DNA of 64,000 nucleotides, taken from contig NZ_LFND01000008.1 in the NCBI RefSeq assembly GCF_001045465.1, forward strand, positions 1-64,000. The letters are read 5' to 3'. The translations under genes were made by a program, and so were the position numbers. The notes under the pieces were generated by a model that saw only the letters and a list, made by a program, of their open reading frames with translations, was not told the DNA's origin and ran no database searches. Shown here piece after piece: positions 51,780 to 60,004 of this stretch (position 1 is the first letter of the stretch; each line of letters starts with the position of its first letter). This stretch comes from Chryseobacterium angstadtii (GTDB lineage Bacteria; Bacteroidota; Bacteroidia; Flavobacteriales; Weeksellaceae).

Positions 51780-52098
51780 GGTGTTTTTGAGAAGATGGAA
51801 GTGGGAAGCCAGAAGATGGGAGGTATGGAGTATGAGATACGAGATACGGGATGCGAGGTATAATGCTTAATTAAAAAATAAGAAATCAATTTATAAACCT
51901 TTCAATTAAGGGGTAAATCAGGAATTCTTCCTTCTTCAGACTCTCCTCTTCCATTCTTTACGGTAAAACACAGACTAACAGCGACTTTAGGTTTCAAATA
52001 TCCCTCTACCCCCTTCTATCACTCAAAATTCAAATAACATTAATACTGCGTTAACGTGGATTCAGAAACTTGGCGTTATAATTGAATTTAAAAACTAA
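51780..52098. other. Intergenic spacer with decayed low-complexity repeats
   Basis: Contains ATGAGATACGAGATACGGGA and GATGCGAGGTAT (51830-51861). These resemble, in reverse complement, the run at 34860-34915 (CAACTCGCATCCCG, CGTATCCCGAACCCCG). A further 200 bp is AT-rich with no gene. The catalase-like gene begins at 52099. Confidence 0.5.
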
Positions 52099-53112
52099 AT
52101 GCCACAACCACTAAAATATAATAAGAAATTTGATGAGCTTCATGAAGAGGAAAAAAAACTTCTTGAAATCAACAAAAAATCAATTGCGGATTTCGTTGAA
52201 CAATCATCTTCCATAAGCGATGTCAATTATGCTACGAGAAATGCTCATGCAAAAACATATGCTGTAACGGAGGGGACATTTTTTACCGATAAAAATATTC
52301 CTGAAGAGCTTCTGCCTTTTTTTGACCGCGAAAAGTTTGATCTTACCATAAGGCTTTCCAATGCTCAGCTGAAAATTAAGAATAGTCAAAGGGATATTCC
52401 CGCCTATGGATTTGCCGTGAAAATAAAGGATGAAAAAGGCGGATTGATTGCTAATTTCCCTCTCGTGAATTTCCCTTTATTTCCTACGAATTCAGTCTCT
52501 CATTTCCTGAAACTGTTTACTGCTTTAAACTTGTTTTATATGAATAAATGGAGCAGTTTCTTTTCACTGGCCATCCAGGCGATGAAAGTGATTCCTAATA
52601 TCTGTACCCTTTCTTTTATCCGGAATATTGTCAGACTTATAAAAAAAAGAAATGATTTTATACTGTCTTTTGATTATCATTCCGTAGGTGCGTACCGTCT
52701 CGGAGATTATATGATGAAAATAAAACTGGTTCCTCATTCTGTAGATAAAAAACCGGGCAGAAAATTAAAGATGAAAGCAGCTTTGAAAAGTTATTTCCAG
52801 AATCACGATTATACTGCCGATGTCTTCATACAGCTTTGTTATGATCTGAAAAATCAGCCCATCAATAAATTGAATGTAGAATGGAAAGATTCACCATTTA
52901 TCCGGATCGGGGAAGTGAAAATTAATAAGGGAGCGTTGCCTGATGCCAATACCTGTCACAATGAATTATTATCATTCAATCCGTTTGAAAGTAAGATTTT
53001 TTTCCAGCCTGTGGGGAAGATCCAGAAGCTTCGTGATGAGGCTTACAAGGTTTCTGTACAGACGAGGAGAAAGATTAATAAGCTGCTGCACGGGAAGAGT
53101 ATTGAGTTGTAA
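52099..53112 (+). CDS. Catalase-like heme protein
   Basis: A 337-aa member of the small catalase-like (SrpA-type) family. HAKTYAVTEGTFF aligns with the distal-His segment of catalases (HAK). DIPAYGFAVKIKDEKGG matches the RD.RGFAVKF turn, and FDYHSVGAYRLGDYMMKIKLVP fits the conserved 'PYRFG..VaKYrLVP'. LLSFNPFESKIFFQPVGKI leads to LRDEAYKVS, where R-x3-Y gives the proximal heme Tyr. It lacks the catalase NADPH and flavodoxin-like domains. Likely a peroxide-handling or lipid-hydroperoxide-acting enzyme; no signal peptide. Confidence 0.78.
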   Translation: MPQPLKYNKKFDELHEEEKKLLEINKKSIADFVEQSSSISDVNYATRNAHAKTYAVTEGTFFTDKNIPEELLPFFDREKFDLTIRLSNAQLKIKNSQRDIPAYGFAVKIKDEKGGLIANFPLVNFPLFPTNSVSHFLKLFTALNLFYMNKWSSFFSLAIQAMKVIPNICTLSFIRNIVRLIKKRNDFILSFDYHSVGAYRLGDYMMKIKLVPHSVDKKPGRKLKMKAALKSYFQNHDYTADVFIQLCYDLKNQPINKLNVEWKDSPFIRIGEVKINKGALPDANTCHNELLSFNPFESKIFFQPVGKIQKLRDEAYKVSVQTRRKINKLLHGKSIEL

Positions 53113-53312
53113 GTTACTGTTTAGAATAATGATTATCCATTCGCTTCTAACTGTATTGATTTGATCTTTAAATTTCTTTTATTTATCGCAAAGAGAGACA
53201 AAGATTTTTTATTTTTAGGGATGCTTTTAAAGATAAACAAAGCCACTTCGTTTATTAAAGTAATACAAAGTGTATTTGAGATAAACCAAGAAAATCATTT
53301 AAATAAAATACA

Positions 53313-53347
53313 AAAAAGCTCCTGAAAGTTATATTTCAGGAGCTTAT
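53313..53347. terminator. Intrinsic terminator between catalase-like gene and terC
   Basis: AAAGCTCCTGAAA and TTTCAGGAGCTTA pair around a 6-nt loop, with A and AT tracts. It serves the convergent transcripts. Confidence 0.75.
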
Positions 53348-53368
53348 ATTTCAATAGATGATTTTTGA

Positions 53369-54409
53369 TTATTCTTCTAATTTCTCTTTTTCCTCTTCTT
53401 CTTTTTCAGGGAAAATAATGGAAATAAGAACAGAAAGTACCAATACCCCTCCTACAATTCCTAATGAAACCGGGGACGGAATATGAATCCATGGTGCAAT
53501 AAGCATTTTAACCCCAATAAAGGAAAGGATAATCGCCAATCCGTACGGAAGTTTGCTGAACATATGGATAAAATTCGCCAACAGGAAATATAAAGATCTT
53601 AATCCTAAGATCGCAAAAATGTTTGATGTATAAAGGATAAATGGATCATTAGAGATCGCAAAAATTGCAGGAATAGAGTCTACCGCGAAAAGTACGTCGG
53701 TAAATTCAATTACTCCAACTACAACCAAAAGCGGTGTAGCCATTTTGATTCCGTTCTGTACCGTGAAGAATTTATCCCCGTCATAATTATCGGAAACTTT
53801 CCAGAAGCTTTTAATCAATCTGGCTCCGGCGGTGTTGCTGTAGTCTTCATCGTCATCATCTCCTCCGTCACCCCAGGATTTAATTCCGGCATAGACAAGG
53901 AACAGACCGAATAGGGTCATTACCACGTTGATTTTTACAGCTTCTCCGAAGATATTCATTTCAGGAAGATAGGTCAGGTTGATCAACCCTACCCCCGCAA
54001 AGATAAATATCGCTCTGAAGATCAGTGCTCCGATAATTCCCCAGAAGAGAACTTTGTGATGAAGATATTTCGGAACTTTAAAGAACCCGAAAACAAGGAT
54101 GAATACGAATAAGTTATCCACAGAGAGGGCCTTTTCGATCCAGTAGGCTGCTTGATATTGTGTAAATTTCTCTACCGCTACAGCATGGCTTTCCGGACTT
54201 CCGTCTGTATTGAAAACCCAATACACGACTCCTGAAAATACCATGGATAATGAAATCCATACGATAGACCAGATGGTAGCCTCTTTGGAAGATACTTCAT
54301 GGCTTTTTTTGTTGAATACTCCCAAATCCAGGAGCAGCATGATAACTACCGTTACCGCAAATCCCCAGACCAGGCCCGGGTGTAATTCTAAAATACTTTG
54401 ATGTTCCAC
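53369..54409 (-). CDS. terC: TerC/Alx family integral membrane protein
   Basis: A 346-aa inner-membrane protein with about nine helices. LHPGLVWGFAVTVVIMLLLDLGVF starts it. ALSVDNLFVFILVFGFFKVP and FTDVLFAVDSIPAIFAIS are the two conserved acidic TerC signatures, which may bind metal ions. A Asp-rich cytosolic loop (GGDDDDEDYSN) and a Glu/Lys-rich tail are notable. TerC is the membrane partner of the Ter stress complex and a Mn/metal-export relative (Alx). It ends the Ter operon 175 bp after the second TerD, with a repeat element between. Confidence 0.93.
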   Translation of the reverse strand: MEHQSILELHPGLVWGFAVTVVIMLLLDLGVFNKKSHEVSSKEATIWSIVWISLSMVFSGVVYWVFNTDGSPESHAVAVEKFTQYQAAYWIEKALSVDNLFVFILVFGFFKVPKYLHHKVLFWGIIGALIFRAIFIFAGVGLINLTYLPEMNIFGEAVKINVVMTLFGLFLVYAGIKSWGDGGDDDDEDYSNTAGARLIKSFWKVSDNYDGDKFFTVQNGIKMATPLLVVVGVIEFTDVLFAVDSIPAIFAISNDPFILYTSNIFAILGLRSLYFLLANFIHMFSKLPYGLAIILSFIGVKMLIAPWIHIPSPVSLGIVGGVLVLSVLISIIFPEKEEEEKEKLEE

Positions 54410-54508
54410 TTCAGTTTATGTTATTATATGATAAAAGCAATAGATGTACGGCGTGTACAAATATTGCTAATTTTTAATGTTTTTATTTGATATCAATTTT
54501 TTATAAAT

Positions 54509-54577
54509 AAGTTTTGGCTAAAGCCTGTAAAATTATTCATTTTTTTTGAATGAACCTAAGCCATTCTCATTGAATAT
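54509..54577 (+). repeat. REP-like intergenic element, family B (copy 2, diverged)
   Basis: AGTTTTGGCTAAAGCCT, an AT spacer, a weak GAATG/CATTC hairpin and TCATTGAATAT. It shares the first hairpin and the terminal TTGAATAT with the copy at 31894-31960, but the GC-rich second stem is lost. It lies in the gap between terD and terC. Confidence 0.6.
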
Positions 54578-54584
54578 CTATTGA

Positions 54585-55193
54585 TTACAAATAATTGGCC
54601 TGAACAGTCTGTACCGTCTGCTCCAATTTTCTGTCTGAAGTAGGATCTCCGATGGCGTTGAACTTCCATTCACCGTTTCTCTTGTAGAAAACTCCCATTA
54701 CCATAGCCACGTGACCTTTGAAAGAAGCGTCATTCGCGATATCATATTTAGCGAAAACCTCTCTTACATTGGTAGGGGTTCCTTCATAAATACGGATAGA
54801 AGCAAAAGGAATGGTTCCGAAATCCTGGCCCTGGTAGCTGTTCAGTACCAATGCAACGTGTTCTACATTGGGTTCCAGCTGGCTGAAATCTACTGTGATC
54901 ACTTCATTGTCCAATCCGTCATCTCCATTAACGTCTCCTGTAAGATCGTCTCCGCTATGTTTTACAGAACCGTTTCTTGATTTCAGGTTTCCGAAATAGA
55001 TTACTTCCGTAACGTTTTTGTTTGAGTCATATAAAATACAGCTTCCATCTAAGTCCACTGCTTCTTTCTTAGTTCCGAAAAGTCCTTTTTTCTCGATTGC
55101 TCCCCAGTTGATTCCTACACAGGCTTGTGTAAGTTCCGTACCGTTTTCCTTTTTCAGGTTAATTCTTTGACCTTTTTGTAAGTTAATAGCCAT
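54585..55193 (-). CDS. terD: TerD-family protein (second copy)
   Basis: A 202-aa TerD. MAINLQKGQRINLKKENG opens the fold, followed by ACVGINWGAIEKK, AVDLDGSCILYD, SVKHSGDDLTGDVNGDDGLDNEVITVDFSQLEP and MVMGVFYKRNGEWKFNAIGD. The two Asp-rich loops bind Ca2+ in TerD structures. Compared with the copy at 57445 it carries an extra loop around residues 30-45 and an insert in the second Asp loop. Its first 23 bases (reading ATGGCTATTAACTTACAAAA) are identical to those of the other copy. It is separated from the upstream unknown gene by 112 bp, so it may have its own start of transcription. Confidence 0.93.
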   Translation of the reverse strand: MAINLQKGQRINLKKENGTELTQACVGINWGAIEKKGLFGTKKEAVDLDGSCILYDSNKNVTEVIYFGNLKSRNGSVKHSGDDLTGDVNGDDGLDNEVITVDFSQLEPNVEHVALVLNSYQGQDFGTIPFASIRIYEGTPTNVREVFAKYDIANDASFKGHVAMVMGVFYKRNGEWKFNAIGDPTSDRKLEQTVQTVQANYL

Positions 55194-55305
55194 CTTTTTA
55201 TGTTTAGTATTGTTGGTTGTTATTTTTTTAAAGGCGAAGAAGGCAAAGGAAGCAGGTAAGTTTATAAAAATCTTAGTCTTCTTTTGCTTTACAAGCTTTC
55301 AGCCT

Positions 55306-56253
55306 TTAATTATTGTTCAAATTCAAATTAAGCATTGCACGCAGAATATTTGTTTCTTCATCGAAATCGAATATTTTGCTCATAATATCTATATTTTCGA
55401 GATTTTTGAGATAATCCTTCAGTACGTTTTCCACTTCGGCAGGAATACTTCGTTTCCTTTCATTCATGGAATTTTCCAGCAGCTCATTTTTAATTTTCAG
55501 CTGATTGATAATGGAAGTCTGATTGGACTGGTTCTCTGAAATATCCAGTTTTTCAAGATCACCGTCAAACAGATAGAGTTTTTTGTCATCGATGCCAAAA
55601 ATAAAATAGTCATCAGACTGAAATATCTTGAAAAGCTCATATTCATAGGTCCCTATGAGATAACCGCAGACAAACCGTACTTTAAAACTCTGAATATTCA
55701 GCCGCCCCAGAAGTTTCCTTTCTATAGTATAATCTCTATACTGATAGGCTGGAAAAGGTTTGGGTTTAAGCTGTTCTTCATCTGCATTGGTCCTGTAGAA
55801 TTCCTGTCCGTATTTTTTGTGGAAATACAGAACATTATTCCAGTCTGCCGTAAAAATATCTTCCGTAAGATCTTTGTAGAGCTTTTTCAGATGTTGGGAA
55901 AATATACCGCTGTACATCTTCCGGTCGGTCTCAAAACTGTCTACCCGTCTTTCCTCAAAACCTTCAATATATTTAGTATTGACGTCAATTTCATTAATCA
56001 CAGCCAGCATATCGTTTTCCTTCTGCCGTTTTATTTTGGTAAGAAGTTCTACGAGGCTGTCGGTATACTGCAGGTGGAAAAGTTCCAGCTTATTGTAGTC
56101 CAGCGCCTTATTTTCCTGAAATAAATTATGGATAATATCTGTTTTGATGTAAATAGATATGATATCAATATGTTCAAAAAAATTAGCAAGAAGTTTAAGC
56201 TTGGTTAATCTTCTTTTGCTCTGAGATAATATGGTTGCTGCGTCATCCCCCAC
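55306..56253 (-). CDS. Uncharacterised Ter-operon protein
   Basis: A 315-aa soluble protein, mostly alpha-helical with many Asp/Glu/Lys and no signal. It probably starts with GTG at 56253, since no in-frame ATG occurs before residue 80. Helical segments (RRLTKLKLLANFFEHIDIIS, SLVELLTKIKRQKENDM) flank a beta-rich middle (QSFKVRFVCGYLIGTYEYELF; YFIFGIDDKKLYLFDGDLEK). The C terminus has two predicted coiled helices. No named family is recognised. It lies 16 bp after telA and belongs to the operon. Confidence 0.7.
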   Translation of the reverse strand: MGDDAATILSQSKRRLTKLKLLANFFEHIDIISIYIKTDIIHNLFQENKALDYNKLELFHLQYTDSLVELLTKIKRQKENDMLAVINEIDVNTKYIEGFEERRVDSFETDRKMYSGIFSQHLKKLYKDLTEDIFTADWNNVLYFHKKYGQEFYRTNADEEQLKPKPFPAYQYRDYTIERKLLGRLNIQSFKVRFVCGYLIGTYEYELFKIFQSDDYFIFGIDDKKLYLFDGDLEKLDISENQSNQTSIINQLKIKNELLENSMNERKRSIPAEVENVLKDYLKNLENIDIMSKIFDFDEETNILRAMLNLNLNNN

Positions 56254-56269
56254 CTTGGTATTCTGTTAA

Positions 56270-57442
56270 TTAACCTCTGACGTTTGCTTTTAATTCGTGC
56301 TCCAATGTCTGAAGATCCTGATCCAGTTTTCTTCTGTTTTCTGCTCCCTGTTTCTGGATCTGTTTCACTTCATTCAATGTGTTGATCAGCATTGAAGTTG
56401 TTTCTCTCAAGGTTTCTACAGATACGATAGTCTGCTCGTTCGCTCTCGCTACATTTACGGAATTCTGACCCAGACGTTCTGCATTTTTCTTCAGAATAGC
56501 TTCCGTAGTGGAAGATACTTTCTGCTGAATTTCAATATTCTGCTGCTGTCTGTACATCGCTACGGCCAGTGAAAGCTGATTTTTCCAAACCGGAAGTGTT
56601 GTGGTAAGGATGGTCTGTGCTTTTTCAGCGATAGAAACGTTGTTATTCTGTACCAGTCTGATCTGCGGAAGTGACTGCATCATGATGATACGCACCACTT
56701 TAAGATCAGCCATTCTTCTGTCTAATCTGGCGATAAAATCTCTCTTATCTGCGATCTGATAATCCTGATAAGTCTGCGGATCAGCTTCCATTTGGGCTAA
56801 TTCTCCGGCAGCTCTTTCCATTCTTACATTTCCTGCGATGACCAATTCTTCAATAGCTTTGATGGAATTCACATTGCTTTCGAAAATAGTCTGAAGAACC
56901 GCATTATCTTTCGTAGAAGTAATGATTCCCGCGTTTACTTTATAAGCAATCTGCTCGATATTGTTGATGATCTTGTCGTATTTAGCAAACAGATTTTCCA
57001 CCTGCGTCATGATCTTTTTCATGAACGGAAGCTTGCTGAAGAAACTTTTTACTTTATTGCTGTTCAGTTCTTCAACGTCTACGTAATTAAGCTCTACCAA
57101 AAGATCATTGATAAGTACTCCAACTTCTCCGGAGTTCGACCTTCTTACGTTTCCTAAAAAGCTGTCACTCTGATTGGATAAAGTTTTCTGAAGTTCTGCT
57201 CCATAATTTACGATAGAACCCGGATTGGTCTCATCTATGGAATTGGCAAGAAGCTCATATTTCTTACGCTCCTCAGTCTGTAACTGAGTAAGATTTACAT
57301 TTCCTTCTCTGTCTACAAGAACCGCCGGTGCTGTATTTTGTACAGGCTGGCCCGGTGGCGGAGCCATAGGAGTAGGTTCGAATGTTTTCAGAGGTTCAAT
57401 GGACCCCATTGGATCTATTGGTTGATTTTCCTGATTATCCAT
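56270..57442 (-). CDS. telA: TelA/KlaA-type toxic-anion resistance protein
   Basis: A 390-aa cytosolic helical protein of the TelA family. A Pro-rich acidic N-terminal tail (residues 1-45) is followed by LTQLQTEERKKYELLANSIDE, SFFSKLPFMKKIMTQVENLF, LPQIRLVQNNNVSIAEKAQTILTTTLPVWKNQL and the family block VSSTTEAILKKNAERLGQNSVNVA. This is a long coiled coil. TelA works with TerC/TerD in resistance to tellurite and other stresses, and may organise the Ter complex at the membrane. It lies 2 bp after the upstream TerD gene. Confidence 0.92.
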   Translation of the reverse strand: MDNQENQPIDPMGSIEPLKTFEPTPMAPPPGQPVQNTAPAVLVDREGNVNLTQLQTEERKKYELLANSIDETNPGSIVNYGAELQKTLSNQSDSFLGNVRRSNSGEVGVLINDLLVELNYVDVEELNSNKVKSFFSKLPFMKKIMTQVENLFAKYDKIINNIEQIAYKVNAGIITSTKDNAVLQTIFESNVNSIKAIEELVIAGNVRMERAAGELAQMEADPQTYQDYQIADKRDFIARLDRRMADLKVVRIIMMQSLPQIRLVQNNNVSIAEKAQTILTTTLPVWKNQLSLAVAMYRQQQNIEIQQKVSSTTEAILKKNAERLGQNSVNVARANEQTIVSVETLRETTSMLINTLNEVKQIQKQGAENRRKLDQDLQTLEHELKANVRG

Positions 57443-57444
57443 AA

Positions 57445-58002
57445 TTATTTTTGATAAATTGATACGAATTTGTCAAGGCCGTCTCTCTGTCCTGCCCCAA
57501 CAGCTTCAAATTTCCATTCTCCGTTTCTGTTGTAGATTCTTCCGAATTCTACAGCCGTTTCAATAGAGAAATCTTCGTCTAATTCATATTTCAGAATTTC
57601 TTCGTTGGTATCTGAATTAAAAATTCTGATGAAAGAATTTCTTACCTGTCCGAAGTTCTGTTTTCTTGCGTCAGCATCGTGGATGGTTACCACAACTGTA
57701 ATTTCCTGGATGGCAGAATCAATTTTTGTAAGATCTATTTTGATCTGCTCATCATCTCCTGAACCTTCTCCTGTAAGGTTATCTCCTGTGTGAATCACCG
57801 ATTTGTCCGGAGATTCTAAATTATTATAGAAAATAAAATGATTGTCTGATACTAATTTCTTGTCATCACCCAGCAAAAACAAAGATGCGTCAAGGTCAAA
57901 AGCGGTACCTGTAGAAGTATTATTGATGTCCCATCCTAAACCTACAGTAAATTTAGGTGCGTTAATGTTTTCTCTCTGTCCTTTTTGTAAGTTAATAGCC
58001 AT
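57445..58002 (-). CDS. terD: TerD-family protein (first copy)
   Basis: A 185-aa TerD with the standard order: MAINLQKGQRENINAPKFTV, LGWDINNTSTGTAFDLDASL, HFIFYNNLESPDKSVIHTGDNLTGEGSGDDEQIKIDLTKI (split around residue 60-100), and RIYNRNGEWKFEAVGAG. The GDNLTGxGxGDDE loop is the conserved Ca2+-binding signature of the family. Its start overlaps the end of the PRTase gene by 11 nt, so the two are translationally coupled. It is followed after 2 bp by telA. Confidence 0.95.
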   Translation of the reverse strand: MAINLQKGQRENINAPKFTVGLGWDINNTSTGTAFDLDASLFLLGDDKKLVSDNHFIFYNNLESPDKSVIHTGDNLTGEGSGDDEQIKIDLTKIDSAIQEITVVVTIHDADARKQNFGQVRNSFIRIFNSDTNEEILKYELDEDFSIETAVEFGRIYNRNGEWKFEAVGAGQRDGLDKFVSIYQK

Positions 58003-58816
58003 AATATAATTCCGTTTGTGTTAAAGTATTGATGTTATTTTCGTATTCTTTTATTAAATGATAATTGTTGCTGATTGCCAGCTCGAGAAGCAGATCCATC
58101 TGCTCCTTTTTTACTTTAGACGTAAGATAATCAAAATTACCTGAATCCAGGCCTAAAATATATTTTACAATCCTTGTATTAAATTCAAAACTAGCCTTTC
58201 CCATTACTTCCGCGATATGGTGAATATTTTTCACTGCATAATAATTGAAGAAATTTTCAATCTTCGGATCAAGATCAAAGTTCATCAGTTCTGCATAATA
58301 CAGGAACATAAAGTCGGCTTCCACATTATATTCGTTCAAAATCCGGTTCACGGTATATTCGTGGCTGCCTGTGATTTTTATATCGTCTATAAAAATACAA
58401 AGTTTTCCGCGTAAAAAGTCCTTATCAATGTAATAAGTATCATTGGCGATGAGATTTTTGCGGTCTTCGAAATTGAGGTTGCCATAATCCGTGATATAGG
58501 TATGGTTACGGTTGATCTTGGATAAAATACTGGATCTCATTCCTTTCTGAAATAAATACATATCCAAATGCTTTTTAAAGAAAAAACATAGAAAATTAGA
58601 AGCTGTAGGAATAGCCATATAAGGGCTTGGCAGAACTACAATCTCCTGTTCTGTATTGAAAAGCTCTGCATGTTTTGCAATGAAGCCGTCGAATAATTCT
58701 TTTGCAAATTTTTCAGCATACGACTTATCGCCATACTTAAAATAGCTGTATTCCGCGGGCGAAAAAGTGAATTCATCCGCCGAATGAATGTGGTGTAAGC
58801 TGTATCTTTTATTCAT
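57992..58816 (-). CDS. PRTase-like protein of the Ter operon
   Basis: A 274-aa protein. The key motif is LCIFIDDIKITGSHEYTV near residues 138-155, which is the PRPP loop of type I phosphoribosyltransferases (hhhhDDh.hTGst). EQEIVVLPSPYMAIPTASN carries the preceding pyrophosphate loop region. Ter clusters in many phyla carry PRTase genes next to HAD enzymes, and comparative genomics has proposed that they make a nucleoside-like metabolite. The C-terminal third is helical and unique. It overlaps TerD by 11 nt and follows the HAD gene by 6 bp. Confidence 0.82.
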   Translation of the reverse strand: MNKRYSLHHIHSADEFTFSPAEYSYFKYGDKSYAEKFAKELFDGFIAKHAELFNTEQEIVVLPSPYMAIPTASNFLCFFFKKHLDMYLFQKGMRSSILSKINRNHTYITDYGNLNFEDRKNLIANDTYYIDKDFLRGKLCIFIDDIKITGSHEYTVNRILNEYNVEADFMFLYYAELMNFDLDPKIENFFNYYAVKNIHHIAEVMGKASFEFNTRIVKYILGLDSGNFDYLTSKVKKEQMDLLLELAISNNYHLIKEYENNINTLTQTELYYGY

Positions 58817-58822
58817 ATCCGT

Positions 58823-59491
58823 TTAATGTTTAAGTAGGTGTGCGCTGAAACCAAAATCTTTTGCTCCTTTATAATCTGCCACCGGATTGTCTCCAATATG
58901 AAGAACCCGGTGCATGGGAAGCTCCTGATCTCTGAGGTTATTTTTTACTTCCTGGAAAATAAGAGGATTGGGTTTGGAGATATTCACTTCATCTGAATAA
59001 ATATGAAAATCTATATATTGGTCCAGCTCTTCTTCAATCAGAAATTTCCTCATGGTTCGTCCTTTAATAAATCCTGTATTACTCAGAATATTAACGGTCT
59101 TTCCCTGATTTTTGATCTGATCTAAAAAGTCTTTTATATTTTCGAAAATCACAACAGGCTTGTATTCTAAAAACAGTTCTTCGCTTTTCAGATAAAACCG
59201 TTCTAATTTTCCCTTATCTAATTGTTTTACATCTACATTCAATGCACCCAGAATAAGCAGGTACATTTCAAAAGTATCTATATTCCCTCCTGTAACCTCA
59301 TTAATCGTATTGCATAAATCATCGTAATATTTTACAGTTTTCGCAACTTCTTCAATCGGTTTATCAATATCAAAAAACGAGGAGAACAGCCCCACTCTTT
59401 TTGCTTTAAATTCAGGATGAGATTTGATTAGGGTAAGCCACAAGTCAAAAGAAAAATGACAGTGGTTGTGAATGTCGATATCTGTTTTCAA
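58823..59491 (-). CDS. HAD-superfamily hydrolase of the Ter operon, acid/base Asp replaced
   Basis: A 222-aa HAD with cap helix bundle. Motif I is FSFDLWLTLI near residues 14-23: the nucleophile Asp is present, but the residue two positions later (usually Asp, the general acid/base) is Trp. Motif II is NILSNTGF, motif III is ISKPNP and motif IV is LHIGDNPVADYKGA, all intact. The HIDIHNHCHF N terminus is a His-rich flag. The Asp+2 to Trp swap is known in a few HAD subgroups and suggests phosphotransfer, a non-phosphate substrate or altered rate. It is first in the Ter operon. Confidence 0.85.
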   Translation of the reverse strand: MKTDIDIHNHCHFSFDLWLTLIKSHPEFKAKRVGLFSSFFDIDKPIEEVAKTVKYYDDLCNTINEVTGGNIDTFEMYLLILGALNVDVKQLDKGKLERFYLKSEELFLEYKPVVIFENIKDFLDQIKNQGKTVNILSNTGFIKGRTMRKFLIEEELDQYIDFHIYSDEVNISKPNPLIFQEVKNNLRDQELPMHRVLHIGDNPVADYKGAKDFGFSAHLLKH

Positions 59492-59580
59492 TAGTTTTAA
59501 GTTAAAAGTTTTATTTAGCTTTCTTGAAAAAGATTTAAAATTATTTAATCATCAACAAGTGTTTAACTGGGTATTCTTCC

Positions 59581-59588
59581 CAAAGATA
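59581..59588 (-). promoter_or_regulatory. -7 element for the Ter operon
   Basis: TATCTTTG on the minus strand exactly matches TAnnTTTG, 90 bp before the HAD start. No TTG -33 box is evident. It is back-to-back with the leader promoter of the EF-G paralogue. Confidence 0.4.
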
Positions 59589-59725
59589 AAATTTTTCTCA
59601 GAAATGCATTACGTACTTCTCTGTTTTAAGAAATTTTTATGAATTTTCACCGCTTTTTTCTGCCGCGTTGCCCTCAGCTTAACAATTTGTTTAAATTCAT
59701 GAGTCAAAAAATTATTTGAAAAAAA

Positions 59726-59756
59726 TTGGGAGAATTAAAAAAAATATTTAATTTCG
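59726..59756 (+). promoter_or_regulatory. Promoter of the EF-G paralogue leader
   Basis: TTG (59726-59728), 20 nt, then TAATTTCG (59749-59756) matches the -33/-7 plan with one change (TTCG for TTTG). Transcription would start near 59762, giving a leader of about 240 nt before the EF-G start. Confidence 0.55.
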
Positions 59757-59776
59757 CAACCGATTAAAAATCAGCA

Positions 59777-59863
59777 ATGTCAACAAAAATGATAAATATA
59801 ATAACTTTAAGTAACCCTGTGAGAGCTGTGTACTCTGGCAGCACTAAATATTTATCTGAATAG
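59777..59863 (+). CDS. 28-residue leader peptide upstream of the EF-G paralogue
   Basis: An uninterrupted ATG-TAG frame that encodes MSTKMINIITLSNPVRAVYS and GSTKYLSE. It is the only ATG-started ORF between the promoter and the terminator. A second ATG at 59789 would give 24 residues. No similarity to a known leader is claimed. Its last ten bases (59854-59863, ATCTGAATAG) are the exact reverse complement of 59906-59915 in the terminator, which argues that it is translated and regulatory. Confidence 0.6.
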   Translation: MSTKMINIITLSNPVRAVYSGSTKYLSE

Positions 59864-59926
59864 TTCCTTAGATCTTTTATTACTCAAAATATATTGAAGA
59901 CCTATCTATTCAGATGGGTCTTTTTT
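59854..59926 (+). promoter_or_regulatory. Transcription attenuator (terminator/antiterminator pair)
   Basis: Terminator: AAGACCTATCT (59897-59907) pairs with AGATGGGTCTT (59912-59922), an 11-bp stem with one G-U and a 4-nt loop AUUC, followed by T6. Antiterminator: ATCTGAATAG (59854-59863) can pair perfectly with CTATTCAGAT (59906-59915), which takes away the loop, the start of the 3' arm and part of the 5' arm. The two folds exclude each other. A ribosome at the leader stop would cover 59854-59863 and favour the terminator. Stalling earlier would free it and allow read-through into the EF-G gene. Confidence 0.7.
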
Positions 59927-59955
59927 GCTGCCTTATTTTCAGATTTCAAATAAAG

Positions 59956-59978
59956 GAGAACACTTTCAAAGTGCTCTC
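59956..59978 (+). other. Leader hairpin between attenuator and EF-G paralogue
   Basis: GAGAACACTTT and AAAGTGCTCTC pair with one mismatch around a 1-nt loop, 27 bp before the start codon. There is no T tract. It may stabilise the mRNA or influence translation. Confidence 0.45.
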
Positions 59979-60004
59979 AAAATCAACAATTTAAATTCAG
60001 CAAA

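Noticed and set aside
53369-59491. Ter operon as part of a phage-defence island
   Set aside because: No restriction, toxin-antitoxin, integrase or other defence genes are adjacent. The neighbours are a catalase-like gene and an EF-G paralogue.
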